Assembly: GCA_937998635.1 (NCBI GenBank)
Contig: CALLDA010000045.1
Location: 1 to 13,593 of the forward strand
Source of the DNA: an uncultured Pseudomonadales bacterium
Lineage (GTDB): Bacteria; Pseudomonadota; Gammaproteobacteria; Pseudomonadales; Porticoccaceae
Direction of reading: 5' to 3'
Length of the DNA: 13,593 nt
Part shown: in pieces, positions 1 to 7,121 of the stretch
How positions within the stretch are numbered: the stretch's first letter is position 1
How the letters are laid out: every line of letters starts with the position of its first letter
Position numbers and translations under genes: made by a program
The notes under the pieces: model-generated
What the model saw: the letters and a program-made list of their open reading frames with translations, nothing else
What the model was told of the DNA's origin: nothing
Database searches by the model: none

Positions 1-884
1 AAATCGTGACTACTCGACTGCAAATATTGGTTAACAACAATAAAGCCTTGCTCATCAAGGTCCAGGCCGGTTTGCCTGAGCCAGGGCGCAGCGGAGGCGT
101 TTGTGCACCAGAACAAGGTATCGAATGGCACTTGCTCACCGTTAGCTCCATGTAGACTGATGTTATCAACCCGCTCAACGCGAGTATTGCTGCTTACCTG
201 AATCTGGTGGCGAGCAAACAGTTGCGCGACTTTGCGCTGTAGGCGTGGCGGATAATTTTCGGGCAAACCGCTACCCTGCTGAACGAGTCTGAATTCGATG
301 GGCCGCTTAATTGTTTCGTCATTGTTGAGTGAAAAATGCATTGCCAGAATAAGCTCAACACCAGCGGCACCACCACCGACAATGGTTACTCGATAAGGCA
401 CTGTATTGGAATATTGATTTCCATCTTGCGCCGCACCCTCACGCAAGGCCTCGCGTAACGCCTGCCAGCGTGGATAAAAATCAGCAATCGGTTTAACCGG
501 CGTGGCGAACTCCTGCGCGCCGGGAGTTCTTAAGGAAGGACCAATGCCGGTATTAATCGACAATAAGTCAAAGCCCAGGGCTGTCCGCTCAGCAAATTTA
601 ATTTCCTTAGTGATTAAATTAATGCCGCTTACGACGGCCTGAATATAGCGGGCCTTAGCAAATTGGCACAGCCGCATCAAATCAATATGGGTATCTTCAA
701 GCGCATAATGCCCTGCGATCAAGCCGGGTAACATCCCTGAATAAGGCGTTAAAACCTGTGGTGAAATAAGCGTCAATCGAACGCCCGGTACGGGTTTCAT
801 CGCCCACATTTTTAATACCAGGGCGTGGCTATGGCCACCGCCGACAAGAACCAGGTCTTTATAGACAGGCGCTGACATTTCCAT
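1..884 (-). CDS. selD: SelD-type fusion protein, N-terminal FAD/NAD(P)H oxidoreductase part (partial, runs off left edge)
   Basis: About 294 codons are open from the ATG at 884 to the window edge, with no stop. The product has a dinucleotide-binding GGGHSH motif at residues 15-20 (after DLVLV) and a second GGGAAG near residues 170-175, the two-Rossmann plan of NADH dehydrogenase-like flavoproteins. The GGGHSH start and the following TPYSGMLPGLIAGHY segment are typical of the flavoprotein domain fused ahead of selenide, water dikinase (SelD) in many proteobacteria; SelD makes selenophosphate from selenide and ATP. The SelD domain itself would lie outside the window, so the fusion is inferred from this N-terminus and from mnmH upstream, whose enzyme uses selenophosphate. 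The ATG at 878 is an alternative start. Neither has a clear Shine-Dalgarno, but a short ORF ends 2 nt upstream, so translation may be coupled. If the fusion is absent, this is simply an FAD-dependent oxidoreductase. Confidence 0.8.
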   Translation of the reverse strand, partial: MEMSAPVYKDLVLVGGGHSHALVLKMWAMKPVPGVRLTLISPQVLTPYSGMLPGLIAGHYALEDTHIDLMRLCQFAKARYIQAVVSGINLITKEIKFAERTALGFDLLSINTGIGPSLRTPGAQEFATPVKPIADFYPRWQALREALREGAAQDGNQYSNTVPYRVTIVGGGAAGVELILAMHFSLNNDETIKRPIEFRLVQQGSGLPENYPPRLQRKVAQLFARHQIQVSSNTRVERVDNISLHGANGEQVPFDTLFWCTNASAAPWLRQTGLDLDEQGFIVVNQYLQSSSHD

Positions 885-886
885 GG

Positions 887-1000
887 CTATGGGAGCCAAA
901 ATATATTTTTGGTCTTTCTGAATGAACTAAATCTGCATGAACTAAACCTGCATAAACCAAAAAAGACGAGCGGTGCTGCTAAAGCAGTCAATAAGCGCAC
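887..1000 (-). CDS. Possible 37-codon leader peptide upstream of the selD-type gene
   Basis: A GTG at 1000 is preceded by a strong Shine-Dalgarno (AAGGAG, 1013-1008, 7-nt spacer). It opens 37 codons ending in TAG, 2 nt before the ATG of the selD-type gene. The peptide begins MRLLTALAAPLVFFGLC, a short hydrophobic stretch, followed by two in-frame copies of CRFSS encoded by a 15-bp tandem repeat, then a basic tail. The downstream gene has no good ribosome site of its own, so the leader could drive coupled translation. I know no family for it. It could instead be a chance ORF in the 155-bp gap after mnmH. There is no proper lipobox before the Cys (FGLC), so a lipoprotein is unlikely. Confidence 0.35.
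   Translation of the reverse strand: MRLLTALAAPLVFFGLCRFSSCRFSSFRKTKNIFWLP
923..960. repeat. 15-bp tandem repeat, two copies plus a partial third
   Basis: The units TGAACTAAATCTGCA (923-937) and TGAACTAAACCTGCA (938-952) differ at one base. A partial copy, TAAACCAA, follows. The period is a multiple of three, and on the minus strand the repeat encodes CRFSS twice within the possible leader ORF. Confidence 0.8.
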
Positions 1001-1039
1001 GAGTATTCTCCTTATTTTTAGATCGAATTTAGAGGTGAT

Positions 1040-2146
1040 TTAATCGAGCGTGAAATAGTCCTCTGCCCATCGGCTCAATTCACCCTGTTGCCCTCGAAAA
1101 ATTATCCGGCCCTGGCGTTGAGATTGCTGATAGTCGTACATGGGATCGTAGTAATCACTTAGCAGCAACTTAATACCCGCTCTAAAACCTCCGGCATCAC
1201 CGTGCTTTTCGAGGTGCTTAAGGGCATCGGTGAATTCAGCATACAGATGTTTAAAGCGCTCGCCACCGAGGCGTCTGCGGATACGGCTGAGGTTACCAAG
1301 AATTTGCTCTCGAAATTGTACAGGCCCTTCCTCCTCACCAAATTGACTTAGGTACTGCGGATAGGCCTCAATGATGTAGTCGCTCAAAACAATTTCGATA
1401 CGCTCAGCAATGGGCGTTTCTAATACGGCCAAAGGTGCTTGTTTCATGGCCTCAAGAAGATTCATCGGTAAATTAACGCCACCGATCATGCGGCCTTCAT
1501 CTTCGACAAAGAATGGTTGTTGATGCCGGTGAATTTGCTTCATAACAGCAATACTCAAACTATTCTCAAAGTCGATCTGGCTCGGTTGTGGCGACAACTG
1601 ACGGCCAAAGGCGGAGCCGCGATGATTGGCCATTGCCTCCAGATCAACAGTTCGTGATAAGCCCTTCAGCACTCGGGTTTTTCCCGTACCTGTTCGCCCT
1701 GCGACCAATATCAGAGGCATGGTCTCTGTGCAATGTCGATCTAATTCATTGATCAGAAAGCGGCGCATGGCTTTATAGCCGCCCTTAATCAGCGGGTAAG
1801 GAAAACCAGATTCTTTCACCAACTGCTGGCTCAAGCGCGACCGTAAGCCCCCGCGAAAGCAATAAAGATAGCCGTCGGGATGGCGCTCTATAAAACTCTG
1901 CCAGGCAGCGAGACGTTGGTTTCGGATCGCCGGTGTCGCCAATTGCCAACCAAGCTCTATCGCCGCATCTGGGCCTTTTCGTTTATAGCAAGTGCCTACC
2001 GCCTGACGTTGTTGATCATCCAGTAGCGGAATATTCTCGCTGCAGGGGAAGGCACCTTTGTTAAATTCAACAGGTGCACGGGTATCCATCATCGGGATGT
2101 CGTTAAGAAAAAGTTCTCGATATTGATCAGTGTCGGGGCGTGTCAT
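1040..2146 (-). CDS. mnmH: tRNA 2-selenouridine synthase (MnmH/SelU/YbbB)
   Basis: The 368-residue product is the normal length for MnmH, which converts 2-thiouridine to 2-selenouridine at the wobble base of Lys, Glu and Gln tRNAs through a geranylated intermediate, using selenophosphate. The N-terminal rhodanese domain (about 10-135) carries DTRAPVEF at 21-28 and the catalytic-loop motif YLYCFRGG with Cys96, matching Cys97 of the E. coli enzyme. A P-loop GRTGTGKT (150-157) and an acidic FFVEDEGR segment (212-219) mark the C-terminal nucleotide-binding domain. The ATG at 2146 is the only good start; no Shine-Dalgarno is visible, so translation may be coupled to the DUF1289 gene 72 bp upstream. 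The selD-type gene lies downstream on the same strand, as expected for a selenophosphate supply and use operon. Confidence 0.95.
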   Translation of the reverse strand: MTRPDTDQYRELFLNDIPMMDTRAPVEFNKGAFPCSENIPLLDDQQRQAVGTCYKRKGPDAAIELGWQLATPAIRNQRLAAWQSFIERHPDGYLYCFRGGLRSRLSQQLVKESGFPYPLIKGGYKAMRRFLINELDRHCTETMPLILVAGRTGTGKTRVLKGLSRTVDLEAMANHRGSAFGRQLSPQPSQIDFENSLSIAVMKQIHRHQQPFFVEDEGRMIGGVNLPMNLLEAMKQAPLAVLETPIAERIEIVLSDYIIEAYPQYLSQFGEEEGPVQFREQILGNLSRIRRRLGGERFKHLYAEFTDALKHLEKHGDAGGFRAGIKLLLSDYYDPMYDYQQSQRQGRIIFRGQQGELSRWAEDYFTLD

Positions 2147-2218
2147 CGCGGAGGATTCTACCTCAGGACTGATTCAGCACCTAAGGCAGAGGGCCTGGTG
2201 CTTTTGTATCCGCAGAGG

Positions 2219-2440
2219 CTACCGGTGTTCATCCTTGTTCAGGCTGGAATCCATATACTTCTGATACCTAAGGCGATGTTCAGTTTCTCGGGCCTCAGCA
2301 AGACCAATAAACTCCTGCCTCTGTTGATCAGTTACCGCTCGCCATTGAAGAATCTCATCAAGGCTTCGAAAGCAGCCAAGACAGACATCCTCCTCATTAA
2401 GGCAACAGTTTCTTACACATGGTGAGCTAATATTTACCAA
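2219..2440 (-). CDS. DUF1289 family small cysteine-rich protein
   Basis: This 73-residue protein fits DUF1289: SPCVRNC near the N-terminus, then VCLGC and RSLDEILQW. Its Cys residues (8, 12, 13, 20, 23) form a CxxxCC-x6-CxxC pattern that could bind a metal or Fe-S cluster, though the family's function is unknown. The start is a TTG at 2440 with GAG 7 nt upstream; no in-frame ATG exists before the upstream stop near 2519. It is the first gene of the minus-strand run leading into mnmH and may be cotranscribed with it. Confidence 0.8.
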   Translation of the reverse strand: MVNISSPCVRNCCLNEEDVCLGCFRSLDEILQWRAVTDQQRQEFIGLAEARETEHRLRYQKYMDSSLNKDEHR

Positions 2441-2582
2441 TGCATCACTCTTTCTAGTGGGTCTTTTAGTCGGCCTTGGGTCAGCTACAGGTGAAAACGT
2501 CGGACAATTACATGCGAATTAGTTTTGTTGATCCAGTGGCATACTCTTGCAAGCAACCATACCATAGCGTCATTCATTTCAA

Positions 2583-2608
2583 TGAGCCGCTTATACTGTA
2601 GCGGCTCA
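2583..2608. promoter_or_regulatory. Inverted repeat around a -10-like TATACT, upstream of the alcohol dehydrogenase
   Basis: Perfect 9-bp arms TGAGCCGCT (2583-2591) and AGCGGCTCA (2600-2608) flank an 8-nt centre that holds TATACT, a good -10 hexamer for the plus-strand gene starting at 2639. No clear -35 box is seen. The arrangement suggests an operator that would occlude RNA polymerase, or a hairpin in the 5' leader. There is no T run, so it is not an intrinsic terminator. Function is inferred from position only. Confidence 0.4.
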
Positions 2609-2638
2609 ATATCACAAGCGCCTCAAAGGAGACATCTC

Positions 2639-3802
2639 ATGGTCGCAACCATAACAACACCTCGCATTATGCTTATCGGTGGTGGCGCAGTCTGTGAAAT
2701 CGCTGATGTGATGGCCAGACTCAGTTGCAGTAAACCGTTGCTGGTAACCGACCCTTTTATGCGTGACAGCGGTAAGGCCAGTCATGTCACGGATATGCTC
2801 GACAGCGCCGGTATCAATTGGGCTTTGTTTGCCGACACAGTGCCAGAGCCCACCGATGATGTGGTCGTAACTGGCGTTGAGATTATTAACAATGGCGACT
2901 TCGATTGCGTCATCGCCCTGGGCGGCGGTAGCCCTATCGATACCGCAAAAGCCATGACCATACTCGCCCGTGGTGGCGGCAAAATTCAGGATTACAAAGT
3001 CCCCCATCAAGCCAATCAGCCCGGCTTACCCATTATTGCCATACCTACCACCGCAGGCACCGGCTCGGAGGTCACCAAAGTAACGGTGATCACCGATAAA
3101 TCCAGCGACGAAAAAATGCTCATTATGGGCCTGGGATGTTTGCCCGCCGCAGCAATTGTCGATTTCGAACTCACCTATAGTGTGCCCTATCGCACCACCG
3201 CAGACACCGGTATCGATAGCCTCACACATGCTATTGAGGCCTACGTCAGCGCCAAACACAATCCGTTTACCGACACCCTGGCCCTGTCGGCCATGGGCTT
3301 AATAGCGCGCAATATTCGCAGTGCCTGTAACGAGCCAGGTAACGCCACAGCCCGGGAAGCTATGATGCTGGCTGCCACTCAGGCAGGCATGGCCTTTTCA
3401 AATGCCTCAGTCTGCCTGGTGCATGGTATGAGTCGACCCATCGGCGCATTTTTCCACGTCGCACATGGTCTCAGTAATGCCATGTTGCTGCCCACCATCA
3501 CCGCGTTTTCGGCAAGTGCTGCAGTAGATCGCTATGCAGATTGCGCTCGCGCAATGGGCCTTGCCGAACAGAACACTGACTCAGAAACCGCAGTTAATAA
3601 CCTGCTCACCGAACTACGTCAGCTCAATAAAGACCTCGACGTACCATCCCCGAAAGACTACGGAATTAATGAAGAAAAGTACTTTTCCCTGTTAAGCACT
3701 ATGGCTGAACAAGCCCTTGCCTCCGGTTCGCCGAACAACAACCCTCGGGTGCCTTCGGTATCGGAAATGGCAGCACTTTATCGAGAGGTGTGGGCTTCTT
3801 GA
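2639..3802 (+). CDS. Iron-containing (group III) alcohol dehydrogenase
   Basis: The 387-residue product has the normal length for Fe-ADHs, cytoplasmic NAD(P)-dependent enzymes that interconvert alcohols and aldehydes or ketones. Motifs in order: GGGSPID at 95-101 (dinucleotide binding), PTTAGTGSEVT near 136-146, the metal ligands Asp193 and His197 in GIDSLTHAIEAY, His262 in LVHG, and His276 in AHGLSNA. All four expected metal ligands are present. Arg266 stands where FucO has a second conserved His (His267), as I recall for one subgroup of the family. The start is the ATG at 2639, with AGGAG about 8 nt upstream; the frame is open further upstream to 2525 but that part lacks family similarity. 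The gene is transcribed alone, between divergent and convergent neighbours. A role in oxidising an alcohol made by the nearby ketone-degrading enzymes is possible but unproven. Confidence 0.92.
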   Translation: MVATITTPRIMLIGGGAVCEIADVMARLSCSKPLLVTDPFMRDSGKASHVTDMLDSAGINWALFADTVPEPTDDVVVTGVEIINNGDFDCVIALGGGSPIDTAKAMTILARGGGKIQDYKVPHQANQPGLPIIAIPTTAGTGSEVTKVTVITDKSSDEKMLIMGLGCLPAAAIVDFELTYSVPYRTTADTGIDSLTHAIEAYVSAKHNPFTDTLALSAMGLIARNIRSACNEPGNATAREAMMLAATQAGMAFSNASVCLVHGMSRPIGAFFHVAHGLSNAMLLPTITAFSASAAVDRYADCARAMGLAEQNTDSETAVNNLLTELRQLNKDLDVPSPKDYGINEEKYFSLLSTMAEQALASGSPNNNPRVPSVSEMAALYREVWAS

Positions 3803-3852
3803 GATGGTAATATTAAGCGCAATCTATTACCGAGCTAATGGCTGTAACACAA

Positions 3853-4050
3853 TCAACTACCACAAGCGCAACCTCGCCACTGAAATTGATCTTCCAGCTC
3901 GGCAAACTCTTCCTCAGGGCTGTAGCCTTTATGGTAGGAAGCGAGATGTGCCTCCGGACTGGTCGAGACCAGCCAGTGCGCCTCGCTGTTTGCTGCGACC
4001 GACTGTAGCTGTTTATGCCAAGTCAAACTACCTTTCGATATGCCTTTCAT
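3853..4050 (-). CDS. Possible small protein downstream of the SAF-domain oxidoreductase gene
   Basis: An ATG at 4050 follows a strong Shine-Dalgarno (GGAGGAG, 4066-4060, 9-nt spacer) and opens a 65-codon hydrophilic ORF. It lies 63 bp after the stop of the SAF-domain oxidoreductase gene, on the same strand. A TTG at 4068 in the same frame is less likely. The peptide has an acidic segment, SPEEEFAELEDQF, and ends CACGS. I recognise no family. The good ribosome site and position at the end of the minus-strand cluster favour a real gene; the lack of recognised homologues argues for caution. The last 50 bp before the ADH stop (3803-3852) contain only an AT-rich 7-bp hairpin (3806-3812 with 3825-3831). 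Confidence 0.45.
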   Translation of the reverse strand: MKGISKGSLTWHKQLQSVAANSEAHWLVSTSPEAHLASYHKGYSPEEEFAELEDQFQWRGCACGS

Positions 4051-4113
4051 CGACACCTGCTCCTCCAAACCTGCACTTCCAAACCCACTCTTATAAACCA
4101 GGCCTTATAAATC

Positions 4114-5418
4114 TCAGCCAAAGGCCTTAACCATCTCCTTTCGCACCTGCCACGCCTGAGCGCTGATGTCGGCGCTAATATCGTTCATGGTAATCATCTG
4201 ACCCAAGTTGATGGGCTGAGTCACTGTGACCTGGCTGGCCAGGCCAATGGGCAAAGCCCTGGCCGCCACGCTGGCTTTCGCGGGCATGAGCTTGCCCCAT
4301 ACCGTATAACCACCTTCACCGTCGAGTATTTCGCCGACTTTAATATCTCGTTTAGCTACGGCAACAACATCGCCGTTGAAACAAACCGGTGCGCCCGTCG
4401 GCTGATTTCGCAGGGCCGCAGTAAGGATGGAAATATTGAGTTCGAGACCAATCAGGTGGAAGGGTTTAAACATGGCGGAGTAACGACCGCTGGCATCGGT
4501 ATTCATACCATATTGTGCAAAACAGGCGGCACTATAATCGTTGGGTGCCTCAAATACGCAGTAAACGCCCCAGCGTAAATCCCGGGCCACGGGTCGCCCA
4601 TCCCGTTCGAGACTGGAGACCACCTCAACCTGGCCGGAAAATTCGAGTAAGCCACCCGCAGTTTTTGGCCGCAAGACGTGGGCGAGGTCTTCGGCACCAC
4701 AGGCGGGAAAACTGAGTCCGCCCGTCGGTGCCTGTAAATCAGCACCGTTGGCAATCGCTGCCATTTCGATGGATGATTTAGTACCGTCGAGGAAGGAGTT
4801 AAACATCTGACTGCGCATGCCTGCTGCCGCCGCTTGCTCAGCACTTAAGCCGTAGTGAGACCAAACGGTGTCTGGGGTCGAGGCATGGTAGGTCGGCAAA
4901 TACTTGGTGCCCTTACCTGCCGCGACGACCTTAAAACCGCAGGCTCTTGCCCAGTCCACCATTTCCATAGTCAGCGCCGGTTGATCGCCATAGGCCATTG
5001 AATAGACCACACCTGCCTGCTGAGCCTGTTTTGCCAAATAAGGCCCAGCCAGCACATCGGCTTCGACATTGACCATGACCACATGTTTGCCAAACTCGGC
5101 ACACAATAACGCATGCTTGATGCCGGCGGCGGGATGCCCGGTGGCCTCTACCACCACATCGACATCATCATGCTTAATCAACAGTTCGGCATCGTCAACA
5201 AAATCAGTCGCCGCGACACGCTCTTCATCCCAGCCCACCTCTTTACAACGTGCTTTAGCCTGGGCGGGATCGAGATCGGCTATCACAGTGACTATCAATC
5301 CCGGGGTGGTAGGCACCTGGGACAGAAACATTGAGCCAAATTTACCAGCCCCGATTAAGCCTACCCTGACGGGGTTATTATCTGCTTCGCGCTGTTTGAG
5401 CGATGGATATAAATACAT
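4114..5418 (-). CDS. Gfo/Idh-type NAD(P)-binding oxidoreductase with C-terminal SAF domain
   Basis: The 434-residue product matches the predicted homoserine dehydrogenase-like proteins with a SAF domain (COG4091). A Rossmann motif, GAGKFG (residues 23-28), follows VRVGLI; the segment VVVEATGHPAAG (88-99) fits the Gfo/Idh/homoserine dehydrogenase fold; the SAF domain covers about 347-416, starting near CFNGDVVAVAKRDIKVGE. SAF domains often bind sugar- or hydroxy-acid-like ligands. The true substrate is unknown, and homoserine is unlikely to be it, because no amino-acid biosynthesis gene is nearby. The ATG at 5418 gives the usual N-terminus for this group (a short Lys/Arg/Glu-rich lead before the Rossmann strand), though no Shine-Dalgarno is seen. 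It starts 32 bp after the PhyH-family gene, so the two are probably cotranscribed and may act on consecutive intermediates. Confidence 0.85.
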   Translation of the reverse strand: MYLYPSLKQREADNNPVRVGLIGAGKFGSMFLSQVPTTPGLIVTVIADLDPAQAKARCKEVGWDEERVAATDFVDDAELLIKHDDVDVVVEATGHPAAGIKHALLCAEFGKHVVMVNVEADVLAGPYLAKQAQQAGVVYSMAYGDQPALTMEMVDWARACGFKVVAAGKGTKYLPTYHASTPDTVWSHYGLSAEQAAAAGMRSQMFNSFLDGTKSSIEMAAIANGADLQAPTGGLSFPACGAEDLAHVLRPKTAGGLLEFSGQVEVVSSLERDGRPVARDLRWGVYCVFEAPNDYSAACFAQYGMNTDASGRYSAMFKPFHLIGLELNISILTAALRNQPTGAPVCFNGDVVAVAKRDIKVGEILDGEGGYTVWGKLMPAKASVAARALPIGLASQVTVTQPINLGQMITMNDISADISAQAWQVRKEMVKAFG

Positions 5419-5450
5419 AGCGAATCGGTTCTAGTGGAATACTGATGGAG

Positions 5451-6230
5451 CTAGGTGATTAATTCAGCCAGCGTATCATCGGCCAGCGGAGTGATCGGCG
5501 TAAAGTCGCGATGGGCGATCCACTCAGCCCGCTTGAATTGACGAATATGGTTGTCCACATGGCATAGAGACAAATACACAATGGTGCGATCCATAGGGCT
5601 AATATTGGCCGGGCTGGCATGTACCAATAAACTCGAAAACATTAACATTGACCCAGCAGCGCCAGTGGGCGCAACGCAACCACCCTGCTGATACAGTTCG
5701 CTGACGGTATCTCGACCCAAAGTCCACAAGGGATAACTGGTCGTTGCCAGGTCATGCCCTGCCTCCACAACGCCCTTTTTATGGCTACCTGGCAGAAACA
5801 GCAGAGGACCATTGGCCGCAGTAACGTCATCGAGAAACACCGCGATATTCATCGCCCTCGGCTCCGGCATTAAATCATCCCGCGCCCAGGTGCCGTAATC
5901 CTGATGCCACTGCCAGACATCGCCATCGAAAGCGGCCTTGGCGTTAACCTTGTATTGATGCATATAAACCGGGCCATCGAGCAATTGCATGACCGGGTCG
6001 ATCAAACGAGGATGTGCCCCCAGCCGCCTAAACGCATCGTTATAGGTGTGGGCCGCAAAAGCAGTGCGGGCAACGCCGGATGTTTCCCGCCAGACCTCTT
6101 CCCGCTGCTGCCCGTAAACATCGGTGGCAGCCTGTTTGAGAACTATCACTTCCTCTGCGCTGAATGCATTAGGAAAGAACAGGTAACCCGACTCATCAAA
6201 TTCTTTTATTTGCTTATCTGTTAGTTTCAT
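5451..6230 (-). CDS. Phytanoyl-CoA dioxygenase (PhyH) family Fe(II)/2-oxoglutarate oxygenase
   Basis: The 259-residue product has the PhyH double-stranded beta-helix layout. The iron triad is visible: His109 and Asp111 in WHQDYGTW, and His204 in LLVHASPANI, with Arg215 downstream as the likely 2-oxoglutarate anchor. The block GPLLFLPGSHKKG (141-153) is typical, and the HxDxxTW context resembles ectoine hydroxylase and related PhyH enzymes. Members hydroxylate small molecules using O2 and 2-oxoglutarate; the substrate here cannot be read from sequence. Ectoine hydroxylase itself is unlikely, since no ectoine genes are near. The start is the ATG at 6230, without an evident Shine-Dalgarno. The gene sits between the SnoaL-like gene (132 bp upstream) and the SAF-domain oxidoreductase gene (32 bp downstream) on one strand. 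Confidence 0.9.
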   Translation of the reverse strand: MKLTDKQIKEFDESGYLFFPNAFSAEEVIVLKQAATDVYGQQREEVWRETSGVARTAFAAHTYNDAFRRLGAHPRLIDPVMQLLDGPVYMHQYKVNAKAAFDGDVWQWHQDYGTWARDDLMPEPRAMNIAVFLDDVTAANGPLLFLPGSHKKGVVEAGHDLATTSYPLWTLGRDTVSELYQQGGCVAPTGAAGSMLMFSSLLVHASPANISPMDRTIVYLSLCHVDNHIRQFKRAEWIAHRDFTPITPLADDTLAELIT

Positions 6231-6362
6231 AGATAGTATTTGTAAATTCGATTGGGATTATCCTGGCGCTTTTATCAGTGCGAAGCACGCATAGCGTCGA
6301 GGACCTCAGAATAGCATTTCATGGCAAGGCCAGAATGCCCAAGACCGGGCCTAAAACAAAGC

Positions 6363-6785
6363 CTAGTTGTTCAGACCAAGATCGCCGACAATATCCATAC
6401 AAATCTTACGCTTCTGGAACTTCCAGTCTTGGCCCTGCCTGACCAGATTATCCTGATAACGACCAGCCAGGGAAGTCACGGTGCCCGCTTTGTCGTCAGC
6501 CCGAACCACAATAATGTAGCTTTCGGAGGTGGCATTATCCCCGTCAACCTGAATCATGGCGTTCATGGTGCAATGCTTGCGCGGCGGCACGTCGCCACCA
6601 AGCGCCCCGGCAATCCAGGTTTTGATTTCCTCACGACCATTACAGGTCGCCAGCTCGCCCGCTTCGAGCACCGCGTCTTCTGCAAATAGTTTGGCCCACT
6701 GGTCGAACTCGCCATTGTCTACGTGGAAACAATAGGCCGATAGTAGATCTCGAATAGCTTCTTTGTCTTCCAGAACTGATGTCAT
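6363..6785 (-). CDS. SnoaL-like / NTF2-fold protein
   Basis: The 140-residue product looks like a SnoaL_4-type NTF2-fold protein: an N-terminal helix with EAIRDLLSAYCFHVDNGEFDQWAKLF, then AEDAVLE, a central NGREEI segment, and strands ending in GRYQDNLVRQ and DWKFQKRKI. Such proteins act as small cyclases, isomerases, dehydratases or ring-hydroxylase-like subunits in catabolic and polyketide clusters, and the catalytic residue differs from case to case. The start is the ATG at 6785, with AGGAG 6 nt upstream. It is the first gene of the minus-strand cluster and is divergent from the 6-oxocamphor hydrolase-like genes, so a shared control region at 6786-7121 is plausible. The exact reaction is unknown. 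Confidence 0.85.
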   Translation of the reverse strand: MTSVLEDKEAIRDLLSAYCFHVDNGEFDQWAKLFAEDAVLEAGELATCNGREEIKTWIAGALGGDVPPRKHCTMNAMIQVDGDNATSESYIIVVRADDKAGTVTSLAGRYQDNLVRQGQDWKFQKRKICMDIVGDLGLNN

Positions 6786-7121
6786 TGTTAACTCCTGCCA
6801 TTTAGAGATGAGTTTATTAGAGTAAGGATTTTTCGCTAAACGTATCTGAAGAGTAGGCGTACTCTAGACCTGAATCAAGCAACAAAAGATCAGAAGCGAG
6901 CAACAAACCATTTCACACGACACGAAGCTGAAACAGTCCGTCCAGCTAAGGTGACTGCTGATACGGTGAGCTTGAGACTCAACGCTCAGATTACCTGGGT
7001 CGATTTTCATGAAAAGCGCGTCTATGCTTGATGGTAGCCATATAAGTACATTGATAAATAGGCACATGGATAATTAACTAAAAACCATAATTTTCCCAGG
7101 AATAATATAAGAGAGAATACC
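6786..7121. promoter_or_regulatory. Divergent intergenic region with two short dyads, no gene
   Basis: These 336 bases separate the minus-strand SnoaL-like gene from the plus-strand 6-oxocamphor hydrolase-like gene, so promoters for both should lie here. Two dyads stand out: AGAGTA-GGCG-TACTCT at 6850-6865 and TTGAGACTCAA at 6972-6982. Either could be an operator, but dyads this short also arise by chance. I see no convincing ORF, RNA gene or well-spaced -35/-10 pair. No regulator gene lies in the window. Confidence 0.4.

Noticed and set aside
194..382. 62-codon minus-strand ORF
   Set aside because: It lies in a different frame inside the partial selD-type gene, which has clear flavoprotein motifs across this region.
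2525..2638. N-terminal extension of the alcohol dehydrogenase frame
   Set aside because: Family similarity begins at the ATG at 2639, which has a good AGGAG, and the extension covers the promoter-like inverted repeat.
5069..5434. Long plus-strand ORFs opposite the SAF-domain oxidoreductase gene
   Set aside because: They are antisense shadows of a well-supported gene and show no recognisable domain.
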